NCBI RefSeq assembly: GCF_003390925.1
Contig: NZ_QUBS01000087.1
Location: 298,628-362,627 of the forward strand
From: Trinickia diaoshuihuensis
Lineage (GTDB): Bacteria > Pseudomonadota > Gammaproteobacteria > Burkholderiales > Burkholderiaceae
DNA length: 64,000 bases
Direction of reading: 5' to 3'
Part shown: positions 26,975-38,165 of the stretch, piece by piece
Layout of the letters: each line of letters starts with the position of its first letter
Position numbering within the stretch: the first letter of the stretch is position 1
Made by a program: the position numbers and the translations under genes
The notes under the pieces: model-generated
What the model saw: only the letters and a program-made list of their open reading frames with translations
Told to the model about the DNA's origin: nothing
The model's database searches: none

Positions 26975-27652
26975 GGTGCGCTCCTATCCTACGAATGGGT
27001 TGGCATATCACTAGCTTTCTACGATCGTGATGGGCCGGCTTGCCGCGCGATCGGATGGCGTCGCGTTACGTCCGATCGGCACCGCAACGATCCGTCATGG
27101 CCGACAGCCGGCCGGTCCGATGCGTCGTTTAACGAGAGGAGCCGTTGCGTCAGCTCGCCCAATATGACTCTGTCCGTACCTGTCTTGCACGTCGTCTCGC
27201 CGAGGTGCTCCATTGCCGCTCCTGAACGCGCGAACCCTGACCCGCGGCGCGTCATAAGCTCTGCGGCGCGGCACCAATAGATCTCACGACAATAACTCGC
27301 ACGGGATCTATTATTGCAAGAACGGACGCGGCGTCAATCACATTCATCAACCCCGAGCGCCCCCGAAGCGGGCTTCCACGCGCGCTCGAGAATCCATGTA
27401 GATTCATAAGCTGAGCACCGTAGTCGCGGCGCGCATGCGAGTGGGGGCATGGACAGGAAAGCCGAAACCGTCCCCGCCGGATCGCTATCCGACGGGGGTA
27501 TTGCCGCAGCCAAATGACGCTATCTTCAACAAAGCATGTGCTATATTGGCCGCATATTCGGCAGCGTACGACCGATCGCCTCTCCGCGAAGCGGGCGGAA
27601 GAGCCGATCGAATACTAACGATCGAGACACGATTTTTACTTACGCCAATTTA
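26975..27652. other. Non-coding interval in the decayed zone (678 bp)
   Basis: No convincing gene is seen. It separates the divergent EthD gene and marR and holds a dyad (AATAGATC at 27276-27283 and GATCTATT at 27305-27312) and AGCATGTGCT at 27533-27542. A 78-codon open frame at 27019-27255 on the minus strand has no recognisable features. Base composition is lower in GC than the flanking core genes. Confidence 0.55.
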
Positions 27653-28099
27653 ATGTCTGCCAGTCTGCTATCCCTCGCCGAAGATACGTTTTGCCTGCGC
27701 TTGCAGCGCGCCGCGCGCATGTGGCGCAAAGTCGCGGACATCGAATTGAGCAAGCTGAACCTGTCGGAGGCGACCTCCACGCCGCTTTGGCTGATCTATA
27801 AGCTCGGCGAAGGTCTACGCCAGCGCACATTGGCCGAACACCTTGGTCTAGAGGGCCATTCGCTCGTCCGATTGCTCGATCAACTGGAAGAAGCGGGACT
27901 CGTCGTGCGCCGCGACGACGCGTCGGATCGCCGGGCCAAGACGCTCTATCTGACCGAAAGCGGCCGCAAGGTCGGCCAACAAATCGACACGATGGTCAAG
28001 GGCATCAAGGCGAAGCTGCTGCACGACGTATCGGCCGAACAACTGGCGCTCGTCGACGCCGTCCTCAGTTCGATCGTCGCTTCGGCCGAAGAAGCCTAA
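27653..28099 (+). CDS. MarR-family transcriptional regulator
   Basis: A 148-residue winged-helix regulator. The helix-turn-helix is around residues 58-80 (RQRTLAEHLGLEGHSLVRLL), followed by the wing VVRRDDASDRRAKTLYLTES, where the DxRxK/A pattern of MarR/SlyA proteins is clear. It is divergent from the EthD gene and upstream of a SnoaL-like remnant, so it may have controlled the exporter/EthD operon. The ATG at 27653 has no clear ribosome-binding site; an in-frame open region extends to 27536 but begins with unrelated sequence. Confidence 0.85.
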   Translation: MSASLLSLAEDTFCLRLQRAARMWRKVADIELSKLNLSEATSTPLWLIYKLGEGLRQRTLAEHLGLEGHSLVRLLDQLEEAGLVVRRDDASDRRAKTLYLTESGRKVGQQIDTMVKGIKAKLLHDVSAEQLALVDAVLSSIVASAEEA

Positions 28100-28320
28100 G
28101 TCCTGCCGCCTGCCCCACGGGCGCCTGCGCGCCCGACCTCACCGCGCTCCCCTTCCCCTTTGTTGACCCACGGCCGCCGGCCTTCGCCGCGAGCATGTTC
28201 GCACGCCCTCGTCGTCCTCTTCCTCGTCTCGATCCGCGGACGTCTATTTATTGCGCATTGCGATTAAACATTTCGCATTCCTGTGCAGAAAGCAACCTAG
28301 CCTCACTTTCGAAAATTAAT

Positions 28321-28332
28321 ATCGCATGCGAT
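28321..28332. promoter_or_regulatory. 12-bp perfect palindrome ATCGCATGCGAT
   Basis: A perfect 12-bp palindrome lies between marR and the SnoaL-like remnant, 26 bp upstream of the remnant's likely start, in a locally AT-richer stretch. It could be a binding site for the adjacent MarR protein. Confidence 0.35.
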
Positions 28333-28357
28333 CTAGTTGTGTACGACTATATCGTCG

Positions 28358-28749
28358 ATGATCAAAAAGTTGCTCGATGCGGGCGGCTGGGACCGAGCAT
28401 CTTTGGAACGGTGGCAAGCCGGATTACAACAATCCGGTTCGCGTCGTTCATGGCCGGAATCAGTTGGCGCGTTTCGCGACGCTGCTGTTCAGCGCCAGCC
28501 AAACCGGGACCGTGCGGCACAACCTCGTCTCGCCGTTAATCGACGTGAACGGCGATCGCCCCCGAGACGGCGGTCAATCTCGTTCAGACGCGCGACGCGT
28601 TCCCGACCGAAGGGCGTGCCGACGTCATTGCCACCGGGCGTTACTACTTGACCTTGCGTCACGAGGAGTCCGGCTGGGCGATCGTCAAACTCGATCTGAT
28701 GGCGGATCACCTGCTCAATCCGCCATGCACCCCGTCCGGACCGCTCTGA
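28358..28749 (+). pseudogene. Frameshifted SnoaL-like (NTF2-fold) protein
   Basis: Three plus-strand frames each carry a part of a SnoaL-like polyketide-cyclase-fold protein. They read MIKKLLDAGGWD, then WNGGKPDYNNPVRVVHGRNQ to SQTGTVRHNLVSPLIDVNGD, then VNLVQTRDAFPTEGRADVIA to GWAIVKLDLMADHLLNPP before a TGA at 28747-28749. One shift is in the run of five C bases at 28558-28562, the other near 28390. The pieces join into a protein of normal length for the fold (about 125-130 residues), so decay looks recent, or a sequencing error is possible. Confidence 0.72.
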
Positions 28750-28755
28750 GGCAGG

Positions 28756-30348
<1,593 letters not shown>

Positions 30349-30484
30349 GGCGCGTCCCTTCGAATGGTGATCGGCGAAAAACCTGGCATTTTACCAAGCT
30401 TTCGTCTATCCCACCTGCCGGAAGCCATGCGCTGCTCCGACCCCGAGCGGCATCGGGGCGTGCGCCCACGGTCGGCGCACCCGA

Positions 30485-32740
30485 TCAGTGCGCCGCGGCA
30501 GCAGCCGGCGGCGGTGCCTTCGGGGCTTTGAGCATTTGCGACACGAGCGTGTCGCAAGGCGTGGCCTTCGCGTGGCTCGGCGCGATCAGCGGGATCAACG
30601 CCGCGAACGGATTGATCAACCCGAGTCCCACCGCCGCCCCCGCCCGCAAAGCGATCGAGGTCTTGCTCACGCCCACGTCCGGCTGCTTGAAGGTGCCCTT
30701 CACGTACAACGGAGAGCGCAGCGTGAAAACGCGGAAACCCTTCGTATGAGGATGGATCGTCAAATCCATCGACTCGTCTTGCAGATTGATCTTGCCGTCC
30801 ATGCCGATGACGGCATCCGAGGTATCGAGCGCGAACGTGCGCGTATCGAGCACACCCCCGGATGAGGTGAAGTCGGCCGCCATGCAGTTGATGTCGACGT
30901 CGTGCGTGCCGAACAGCTTCTCGTAGACGACGTTCGCCACGTTCAAGCCCGCCGCCTCCATGATCAATCGGCTCAACTTGCCTTGCGTCACGAGCGCCTT
31001 GACCTCGCCGTCGAGCGTGCCGGCCAGTGCGGCCGGCGAATTGCCCGTCGCCGACAAACTCGCATCGCCGTTGATCTCGCCCATCGCCGATTGCATCGTC
31101 TTTTGCGTCGGGAATAGCTGTTTGAGCTTCAGGTGGCGCGCCGACAGCTTCATACGCGCCTGCAGCGGCGCTTTCGAGCCGTCGAGATAAAAATCGGAAG
31201 CCAACGTCCCGCCCGCGACGCCGAAGTTCAGCGGTTTGAACGTCAGTACGCCGTCTTTCATGATGACGTGCGTGTCCAAATCGGTGATCGGCAGCGCCGG
31301 ATCCTTGACGATGCGCCGCCCCTTGAACGTCACGTCGGCGTCGATCGCCTTCCAGCGGTCGGTATGGAACGGCTCCACCGGCAGCGCGCGCGCAGTCGGT
31401 TGTTTGACGCTCTCCTCGCGGCGCGCCTTGTCGGCGTTCGAATCGGCGCCGACGATCGGCGCGAGATCGGAGAACTGCAACAAGTTGGAGGCGACATGAC
31501 CCGTGAGAGACGGCCGGGGCTTGCGCGACACGTAGGTCAACGTACCCTCCAAGTCGCTGCCGCCCACGCGCCCCGTGAAGTCGCTGTAGGTGAACTCGCT
31601 CGCGCCTGTTTGCACATGGCCGACGAGGTGCCCGTCGGTCGCGTAAGGCGGCGTTTGCGGCAGCGTCACGCCGAGGATCGGGTAGAGATGCGAGAGGTCT
31701 TGACCTTGCAGCCAAAGCCGCAAATTGAGTGCGGATAAATGCATCGGATCGGTCAACGTGCCGACGAGCGCGAGGCGCGTATCGCCGATTTTCACGTCGG
31801 CTTGCATCGGGAACGGACGCGCCGCATCGCGCAGCGCGAGCACGCCGCCGAGTTTGCCGGTACCCGAGATATCGGTCTTGCGATAACGGCCCTTCGCTTG
31901 CCAGCCTAGCGAATAGGTCAGCGAGGAGCGTGCGCGCGTCTCGCTCCCCGAGGCTGCCGACGCGGGCGCGGCCGGCGCGGACGCATTGGACGCCGGCTGC
32001 GGGCTCGAGGCGGCAATCTCGGCCGACGCTTGCCGCGCGCCCGATGCCGCCCGCTCCTGCACTGCGAGCCTGCGCGCGCCGTGCTCGCCGATGACCTGGG
32101 CGGCCGAGCCGCGCGAGGCCGCCTCCTGCTGCTTCATGACGTCGCCGATCGGCAACGGCTTGCCGAGCGTGTCCACGTCCAGTTGCAGCGCGATCTGCTG
32201 CATTTCGTCCGACAGCGCGATATGGCCCTTGGCGAAGCCGAGATCGGCCAGGCGTAGCGTCCAGCGCGACGGGCTCGTCGACTTGGGCAGATTGAAGATC
32301 CAGTTCGCGCGTCCATCCTTGAGCCTTTCGAGGTCGATGGACGGATTGGCGAGATCGATCGACGGAATCGAGATCACATGCGTCAACAGCGGCAACACCT
32401 CGACGTCGAAGCTGATCGAATCGACTTTCGCGAATGTCCCCGAGGCCGCCCAAGAGGGATTGCCGATCGTCACGTCATAAGCGGAAAAGCGCGGCCACGG
32501 CACCCATGCGCGCCATCCATGTTCGTTCGTCGGATGTTGCCAGCCGACGCGCAAATCGCCGTTGATCGCGAACGGCCGCCCGATGGCTTGAGAGACCTTG
32601 TCGTCGACCCAAGGACGAGCCCGGTTCCAGTCGAACGTCATGATGAAGACGGCGAGCGCGGCGCATAGAACGAGCACCACAACGACGATCCAGGCGAGGA
32701 TCTTGCCGACGGTACGGGCGACAGTGGCGGGATACGGCAT
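30485..32740 (-). CDS. AsmA-family protein
   Basis: A 751-residue AsmA-superfamily protein. One N-terminal transmembrane helix (ILAWIVVVVLVLCAALAVFI, about residues 14-33) anchors a large periplasmic region, which begins RPFAINGDLRVGWQHPTNEH. An Ala-rich disordered insert lies near residues 230-300, and the conserved AsmA C-terminal domain with GKINLQDESMDLTIHPHTKG lies near 660. AsmA-like proteins are implicated in transport of phospholipids between membranes. ATG at 32740 is preferred because it sits directly before the membrane helix; the frame stays open for another 54 codons. Confidence 0.88.
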   Translation of the reverse strand: MPYPATVARTVGKILAWIVVVVLVLCAALAVFIMTFDWNRARPWVDDKVSQAIGRPFAINGDLRVGWQHPTNEHGWRAWVPWPRFSAYDVTIGNPSWAASGTFAKVDSISFDVEVLPLLTHVISIPSIDLANPSIDLERLKDGRANWIFNLPKSTSPSRWTLRLADLGFAKGHIALSDEMQQIALQLDVDTLGKPLPIGDVMKQQEAASRGSAAQVIGEHGARRLAVQERAASGARQASAEIAASSPQPASNASAPAAPASAASGSETRARSSLTYSLGWQAKGRYRKTDISGTGKLGGVLALRDAARPFPMQADVKIGDTRLALVGTLTDPMHLSALNLRLWLQGQDLSHLYPILGVTLPQTPPYATDGHLVGHVQTGASEFTYSDFTGRVGGSDLEGTLTYVSRKPRPSLTGHVASNLLQFSDLAPIVGADSNADKARREESVKQPTARALPVEPFHTDRWKAIDADVTFKGRRIVKDPALPITDLDTHVIMKDGVLTFKPLNFGVAGGTLASDFYLDGSKAPLQARMKLSARHLKLKQLFPTQKTMQSAMGEINGDASLSATGNSPAALAGTLDGEVKALVTQGKLSRLIMEAAGLNVANVVYEKLFGTHDVDINCMAADFTSSGGVLDTRTFALDTSDAVIGMDGKINLQDESMDLTIHPHTKGFRVFTLRSPLYVKGTFKQPDVGVSKTSIALRAGAAVGLGLINPFAALIPLIAPSHAKATPCDTLVSQMLKAPKAPPPAAAAAH

Positions 32741-32958
32741 GCAAAGGATCTCGATCGTTCGTTGAGCGGCGCGGTGCGACACCGCGACGGCGGCGAGCGC
32801 AGCCTTTCTGGTCAAAGCCCAAGCAATCCCCGTGCCCCGCATCGCCTCTTGACCTATGATGCGGATTCGCGCTGCGCGCCCGCCGGCCCGGGCTTGCGGC
32901 AACGGACGCGCATCCGTTCTAATGCCGTGCTTGCTTCATCGCTCGATCGATCCAATCC

Positions 32959-33651
32959 ATGACCGGCCCTATCCTTCTCCAAGCACGCGCCCTGCTCAGG
33001 CGCGATGCACGCGCGGCGGCAACGCTCGTCGGCCCAGTCGATTTCTCGCTGTGCGCCGGCGAACGCATTGCGTTGACGGGACCGTCGGGTTCCGGCAAAA
33101 GCGTGTTCATGCGCGCGCTCGCTCGGCTCGATCCCATCGACGGTGGCGAGCTCTCGTGGCACGGCCGGCGCATCGAGCGTCAAGCGATCACACGCTACCG
33201 GCGCAGCGTCGTCTATGTGCAGCAGCGGCCCGCGCTGATCGACGGCACCGTCGAAGAGAATTTGCGCTACCCCTACACGCTGCGCGTCTACCGAGATGTC
33301 CGCTTCGATCGCGAACGCGCCGCCCGGCTCGCCCATGCGGCCGGCAAGCGCGAGGATTTTCTCGCGAAACGCGCAAGCGATCTATCGGGCGGCGAAGGAC
33401 AAGTCGTTGCGCTCATTCGCGTGCTCCAACTCGCCCCCGAAGTGCTGCTGCTCGACGAGCCCACCGCCTCGCTCGACCCGCAATCGGCCCGCGCCGTCGA
33501 GGCGCTGGTCGCCCACTGGTTCGATGCCGACCGCGCGAGCCGCGCCTCCGTCTGGGTGTCGCACGACCCGGCGCAAGCCGAACGCGTCGGCAACCGGCGC
33601 CTGACGATGCGCGCCGGCACCCTTGCCGCTTACGAGGAGGCCAACGAGTGA
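32959..33651 (+). CDS. fetA: FetA-like ABC ATPase (iron/heavy-metal efflux)
   Basis: A 230-residue ABC ATPase. Walker A is GPSGSGKSV at 41-49, the Q-loop is VYVQQRPALIDGTV near 85, the signature LSGGEGQVV is near 139 and Walker B is LLLDEPTASLDPQ near 160. It pairs with the following FetB permease, whose GTG start overlaps this gene's stop. In E. coli, FetAB (YbbLM) exports iron and aids oxidative-stress resistance. The GGEGQ signature rather than GGQ/GGE-KQ is characteristic of this family. Confidence 0.87.
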   Translation: MTGPILLQARALLRRDARAAATLVGPVDFSLCAGERIALTGPSGSGKSVFMRALARLDPIDGGELSWHGRRIERQAITRYRRSVVYVQQRPALIDGTVEENLRYPYTLRVYRDVRFDRERAARLAHAAGKREDFLAKRASDLSGGEGQVVALIRVLQLAPEVLLLDEPTASLDPQSARAVEALVAHWFDADRASRASVWVSHDPAQAERVGNRRLTMRAGTLAAYEEANE

Positions 33652-34457
33652 CGTCCGCCCTCCATGAATTGAGCCTTCTCGACGTCGCGATCGCCGCGCT
33701 GCTCATCGTCGTCAACGGTGCCATCTCCATGGCGCTCGCGCTCGGGCTGGGCCGGCAACTTGCCTTGGCCGCCGTGCGCACGGTCATCCAATTGTTGCTG
33801 GTCGGCTATGTCCTGGGCTGGGTGTTCGCGGTCAATCGCTGGTATGTGGTGCTTGCACTGATGGCCCTGATGACGATCATCGCGGGGTTTGCCGGCGCAG
33901 CGCGCGGCGCGCATACCTACGCGGGACAACGCACCGATGCGCTGGTGTCGATCTGGATCAGCGCGTGGCTCATCGCGGCCGTGGGCTTGTTCGCCGTGAT
34001 GCGGATCCATCCCTGGTATGAACCGCAGTACGCGATTCCGATCCTCGGGATGATTCTGGGCAATACGCTGACGGGCGTTTCGCTCGCCATCGAACGCATG
34101 AGCGAGGAATTGACCGCGCGCCGCGATCGCGTCGAAATGGCGCTTGCGCTCGGCGCGACGCGCTGGGAGGCTGCGCGTGGCCCGGCGCGCCAAGCCGTGC
34201 GCGCGGGCATGCTGCCGACCCTCAATCAAATGGCCGTGGTGGGCGTCGTCAGCTTGCCGGGGATGATGACCGGACAGGTGCTCGCGGGACAATCGCCGCT
34301 GCAAGCCGTGCGCTATCAGATCGTCATCATGTTCTTGATCGCCGCGGCATCGGCGCTGGGAACGGTCGGGGCTGTGTTGCTGACGTATCGGCGCTTGTTC
34401 AGCGCCGACCATATGTTCCTCGCGGGAAGGCTCGTCGAGCGCGCTGGCCGGCGCTGA
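33648..34457 (+). CDS. fetB: FetB-like ABC permease (iron/heavy-metal efflux)
   Basis: A 269-residue UPF0014 (YbbM/FetB) membrane protein with about seven helices. The family blocks AVRTVIQLLLVGYVLGWVF near residue 43, PILGMILGNTLTGVSLAIER near 130 and LPTLNQMAVVGVVSLPGMMTG near 188 are clear. The start is GTG at 33648, overlapping fetA as GTGA with GAGGAGG upstream. With FetA it would form an iron export pump in the inner membrane. Confidence 0.89.
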   Translation: MTSALHELSLLDVAIAALLIVVNGAISMALALGLGRQLALAAVRTVIQLLLVGYVLGWVFAVNRWYVVLALMALMTIIAGFAGAARGAHTYAGQRTDALVSIWISAWLIAAVGLFAVMRIHPWYEPQYAIPILGMILGNTLTGVSLAIERMSEELTARRDRVEMALALGATRWEAARGPARQAVRAGMLPTLNQMAVVGVVSLPGMMTGQVLAGQSPLQAVRYQIVIMFLIAAASALGTVGAVLLTYRRLFSADHMFLAGRLVERAGRR

Positions 34458-34494
34458 CCGAGGCTAGCGCCACCGATCGGCTACGCCATCGCGG

Positions 34495-35049
34495 CTATCG
34501 CTGCGCCGAAACGGTCACCTGCGTGCCGTCGCTGAGGCCGACCGTCTTCGCGCTGCCGTTCGTCGGCATGGTGAAGCGCACCACTTGGCTCAGTGTCGCG
34601 ACGCTCGGACATTGAAGCGTCTTGCCGTGCACCTTGACCGCCGTCGGTTTGCCATGCGGCGTGCTCGCCTGCACGCTCATCTGCACGGCTGCGGTTCCGT
34701 CGGCATCGACCGTCGGCGCGAGCCGGATCCGCATCTGCCGTTGCACGACGCCGTTCGCGTCGAGCGACATCGAGGCATAGTTGGGGCATTGCTCCGATGC
34801 GTTCACCGCGCTCCCGGGCGGCGTGCTTTTCCACGTATAGTCGTCCGTCTGGCCGGAACGGATCGTGCGCGTGTCCTGTGCGTTGCCGTACGTTTTCGAG
34901 GCAACCTTGACCGTGTACTTGATCGGGCCGTCGGCCGGCGTCTTCGACGTAACGGTGATAGGCGGCGCGGCTTGCGCAAGCCCCGCGAACCCGGCCGCGA
35001 AAGCGGCAACGGAAACCAAAACGGCTACAGGTTTCAAACGAGCCCTCAT
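34495..35049 (-). CDS. Exported protein of unknown function
   Basis: A 184-residue protein. The signal peptide runs about residues 1-26 (basic MRARLKPV, hydrophobic core, AQA-AP), and the mature part is Thr/Val-rich, probably beta-structured. Cys residues occur near the middle (EQCPNYASM) and end (LQCPSVATL) and could form a disulfide in the periplasm. The ATG at 35049 has AGGAGG eight bases upstream, so a longer open frame is not used. The protein family is one I associate only with Burkholderia-group exported proteins, with no known function. Confidence 0.75.
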   Translation of the reverse strand: MRARLKPVAVLVSVAAFAAGFAGLAQAAPPITVTSKTPADGPIKYTVKVASKTYGNAQDTRTIRSGQTDDYTWKSTPPGSAVNASEQCPNYASMSLDANGVVQRQMRIRLAPTVDADGTAAVQMSVQASTPHGKPTAVKVHGKTLQCPSVATLSQVVRFTMPTNGSAKTVGLSDGTQVTVSAQR

Positions 35050-35347
35050 CTGCACCTCCTGGCTAGCCGTCCCATGCCCTTCGCGGCATGGGAGCAATAT
35101 CGACGACGCGCTGCCAGTCTAATCCCAACTCGCGCGTAAGACTGCGTTCGCCTGTCGGGGGTTGCCCCGCTTGCGCACGGCATCGTTATAGGGTTGCATC
35201 TCGATTTGACGCGCCAACCGATCGCGCAAATCGGCGCTCCCAACGACGCGGCAAGCTGCGTGCCCCGTCTTGCCGTCGATCGGACCGGCTACAATAGCCG
35301 CATTTTTTCGCCCGCCGGCTCCGGCGGCACTCCTTGGCGCATCGTTC

Positions 35348-36187
35348 ATGAATCTCGTCGTACAAAGCCCCGAGCCGTTAGCGGCCGCCCACGTCAAGCC
35401 GCTCGTCGCGCTCGCGCGCGGTGGGCAAGCGCAGTCGATCGATCCTCGCGCGCTTCGCATCCCCGACGCCGATCCCACCCAGCGCGCCGATATCGAGGTC
35501 TACTGCGGGACGCACGCCCTCGACTATGCGTACATGCAGCCGGGCCGGGCGTTGCGCGACTTCGGCCTCGTGGCCATGGACATGGATTCGACGTTGATCA
35601 CGATCGAATGCATCGACGAGATCGCCGACTTCTGCGGATTCAAAGCCGAGGTCTCCGCGATTACCGAAGCCTCGATGCGCGGCGAGATCAAAAACTTCAA
35701 CGAGAGCTTGACCGCACGCGTCGCGCTGCTCAAAGGGCTCGACGCGCAGGCGCTCGAACACGTTTTCAACGAGCGGCTCAAGCTATCGCCCGGCGCCGAG
35801 GCGATGCTCGCTGGTGCGAAGGCAGCGGGATTGCGTACGTTGCTCGTCTCGGGCGGCTTCACGTTTTTCACGGAGCGGCTCAAAGCGCAGCTCGGTCTGG
35901 ATTTCGCGCATGCGAACACGCTCGAGATCGTCGACGGAAAATTGACGGGCAAAGTGACGGGCGAAATCGTCAATGCGAGCGTCAAGGCGCGCACCGTTCG
36001 AGAAACGTGCGCCAAGCTCGGAATCGCCACGTCGCAAGCCATCGTCATGGGCGACGGCTCGAACGATCTCGACATGATGGCCGAAGCCGGTCTCTCGGTC
36101 GCCTTCCGCGCGAAACCGGTCGTGCGCGCGGCAGCGGATGTCGCATTCAACTACGTCGGTTTGGACGGCCTGCTGCGTCTATTCTGA
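35348..36187 (+). CDS. serB: SerB, phosphoserine phosphatase
   Basis: A 279-residue HAD-superfamily enzyme. Motif I is DMDST at residues 78-82, with Asp78 as the nucleophile. Motif II is LVSGGFTFF near 183, and the C-terminal motif GDGSNDLDMM near 238 supplies the metal-binding Asp residues. It catalyses the last step of serine biosynthesis (phosphoserine to serine). A short N-terminal region of about 70 residues, common in this group, precedes the HAD domain. The ATG at 35348 is preferred over earlier in-frame starts that lie in sequence without resemblance to SerB. Confidence 0.93.
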   Translation: MNLVVQSPEPLAAAHVKPLVALARGGQAQSIDPRALRIPDADPTQRADIEVYCGTHALDYAYMQPGRALRDFGLVAMDMDSTLITIECIDEIADFCGFKAEVSAITEASMRGEIKNFNESLTARVALLKGLDAQALEHVFNERLKLSPGAEAMLAGAKAAGLRTLLVSGGFTFFTERLKAQLGLDFAHANTLEIVDGKLTGKVTGEIVNASVKARTVRETCAKLGIATSQAIVMGDGSNDLDMMAEAGLSVAFRAKPVVRAAADVAFNYVGLDGLLRLF

Positions 36188-36278
36188 ACCGCGCGCGAAT
36201 CGCGCGTCATGGGCGCGGCTTCGCGCCCGGCCTCGAAGCAAGCGCAGGCCACTGCGCTCGCATGCACACCGGGGCCGC

Positions 36279-37466
36279 TTAGCGCAGCGCGAGCCCCATC
36301 GCGCGCTCGATATCGGCGCGCAAATCGGCCTCCTCCTCGAGCCCCACGTAAAAGCGCACCAGCGTGCCGCGGTGGGGCCAACTCGACGCGGACCGCATCG
36401 AAGCGATGTCATAGGGCATCGCCAAACTATTCGCGCCGCCCCAACTCCAGCCGATGGCGAACAACTCGAGCGCTTCGACGAACGCATCGACCTGCGCGGC
36501 GCTGTAGCGCGCGTCGAAGATAACCGAGAACAGCCCGCCCGCCCCCGAGAAATCGCGCATGAACTCGGCGTGCCCAGGACAATCGGGCAACGCCGGATGC
36601 AAGACGGCCGCGATCTCGGGACGAGCCTTGAGCCAATGCGCCAGCGCGAGCGCGCTGCGGTCGTGCGCCTCGAAGCGCGCCTTCATACTCGGCAGACCGC
36701 GCAAGACGAGGGAGCAATCGTCGACCGATACGCCGATTCCCAGGCGCATACGCGCGAGCTTGAGCAACTGATGCAATTCATCGCTGGCGGTGATCGTGGC
36801 GCCCATCAGCACGTCGCTGCCGCCTGACTGGTATTTCGTCAGCGCTTGCACCGAGATGTCCACGCCATGTTCGAGCGGACGGAACGCGAGCCCCGCCGAA
36901 TAGGTGTTATCGATCGCCGTCACGACATTACGCGCGCGCGCCGCCACCGCGATCGCGGGTACGTCCGGCACTTCCATCGTCACCGAACCCGGCGCCTCGA
37001 TCCAAATCAAGCGCGTGTTCGGCTGGATCAGTTCGGCGATTCCCGCACCGATCATCGGATCGTAGAACCGCACCGACAACCCGAAGTCGCGAGCCAGCCA
37101 ATTGCCATGTTCGCGATTCGGCGAGTAGACGTTGTCGGGAATCAGGACGTCGTCGCCCGATTTCGTGACGCCGAAATACACGTTCGAGATCGCCGACAAC
37201 CCCGACGGTTGCAGCAGCGTGTACTTGCCGCCCTCGATGTCGGCGAGCCGCTGCATGAGCGCGGCCGACGTCGGCGTGGCGTGCAGTCCGTAGCGCCACT
37301 GCGAATCGTTGCGCCAATCGGCGCGACGCATGGTGGCCAGATCGGGAAAGACCACCGTGGACGCCCGCATCACGGGCGTCGAGAACGATTCGAAGCCAGG
37401 GGCTAGGTCGAGTTGCGGATGGACGATGCGGGTTTGGCGTGCGCGAGAGGATGCGGAATCGGTCAT
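36279..37466 (-). CDS. metC: MetC, cystathionine beta-lyase
   Basis: A 395-residue PLP enzyme of the Cys/Met metabolism family. The PLP lysine is Lys211 in QALTKYQSGGSDV, and Asp186 in AIDNTYSAG contacts the pyridine nitrogen. It converts cystathionine to homocysteine, pyruvate and ammonia. The preferred start is ATG at 37466. The upstream exported-protein gene ends at 37469, two bases before, so the two are translated from one message. Confidence 0.9.
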   Translation of the reverse strand: MTDSASSRARQTRIVHPQLDLAPGFESFSTPVMRASTVVFPDLATMRRADWRNDSQWRYGLHATPTSAALMQRLADIEGGKYTLLQPSGLSAISNVYFGVTKSGDDVLIPDNVYSPNREHGNWLARDFGLSVRFYDPMIGAGIAELIQPNTRLIWIEAPGSVTMEVPDVPAIAVAARARNVVTAIDNTYSAGLAFRPLEHGVDISVQALTKYQSGGSDVLMGATITASDELHQLLKLARMRLGIGVSVDDCSLVLRGLPSMKARFEAHDRSALALAHWLKARPEIAAVLHPALPDCPGHAEFMRDFSGAGGLFSVIFDARYSAAQVDAFVEALELFAIGWSWGGANSLAMPYDIASMRSASSWPHRGTLVRFYVGLEEEADLRADIERAMGLALR

Positions 37467-37468
37467 GG

Positions 37469-38074
37469 TCAACGAGTGGATAAGGAACCTGCCAACGGAT
37501 GGAGGACGAACGGCTGCGGGTTGGAATCGTCCGCATTCATGCGGTCGCCGGCAAGGGAGCCGTCGCTCATGAAGCGCCCAACCCAGTTGCCCGCGATCGA
37601 ACTACCGTCACCGGAATCTTCGATCTCCAGGACGTCGCCGTCCCAGTCGCCCGCCACGAGCACGACTTGGCCGGTATCGGCAAATTGGTATTCGCCATGG
37701 ACGCCCGTCGGATCGCCCGGTTTTCTGCCCAGACGCAACACGATGCGCCGTGCACCTAGCATGCCTGCATACGCCGGAAAACGGGCGAACTCGGGATTCG
37801 GAGCGAGGCGCCGCGGAAACTGCGGCACGGCGAAGGCCGCCGCATCGGCGGATTGCTGCGCGATGCCGGCGGCGGCATCCGAGGCCTCCGTGGCGATCGA
37901 GGCGGCCGCGTCGTCGGATTGCTCGACGAGCGCCGCGGCCGGTAGCGTCGCCTGCTGGCCCCAAGCGCATTGAAGCGAAAGGCCGGCAAGCGCCGCCACG
38001 AACAACGCCCGAGCCCGCGGCGCGCGGCACGCCGCACCGAAACGTCCGTGCCGAACTCGATAGGCCGCGCTCAT
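37469..38074 (-). CDS. Exported protein of unknown function upstream of metC
   Basis: A 201-residue protein. A long basic N-region and hydrophobic core (ARALFVAALAGLSLQCAWG) suggest a signal peptide cleaved about residue 40. An Ala-rich spacer with DDAAASIATEASDAA follows, then a compact C-terminal domain with ARRIVLRLGRKPGDPTGVHG and AGDWDGDVLEIEDSGDGSSI. The start at 38074 has AAGGAG upstream. It abuts metC with two bases between, implying a shared transcript, although no metabolic link is apparent. I do not recognise the family. Confidence 0.72.
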   Translation of the reverse strand: MSAAYRVRHGRFGAACRAPRARALFVAALAGLSLQCAWGQQATLPAAALVEQSDDAAASIATEASDAAAGIAQQSADAAAFAVPQFPRRLAPNPEFARFPAYAGMLGARRIVLRLGRKPGDPTGVHGEYQFADTGQVVLVAGDWDGDVLEIEDSGDGSSIAGNWVGRFMSDGSLAGDRMNADDSNPQPFVLHPLAGSLSTR

Positions 38075-38165
38075 TGTTGCGTTGCTCCTTGTTCCACGCA
38101 TCTTGCTCCGTACCTCTGCGGACGCGGGCGCGCTCCAATCGCGCAAGGCCGCGCGTGGGGGGTGC

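Noticed and set aside
27019..27255. A 78-codon minus-strand frame in the EthD-marR interval
   Set aside because: It has no ribosome-binding site, no recognisable motif, and lies in decayed DNA.
36209..36523. Small plus-strand frames between serB and metC
   Set aside because: They are Arg/Ala-rich shadows of the metC 3' end with no initiation signal.
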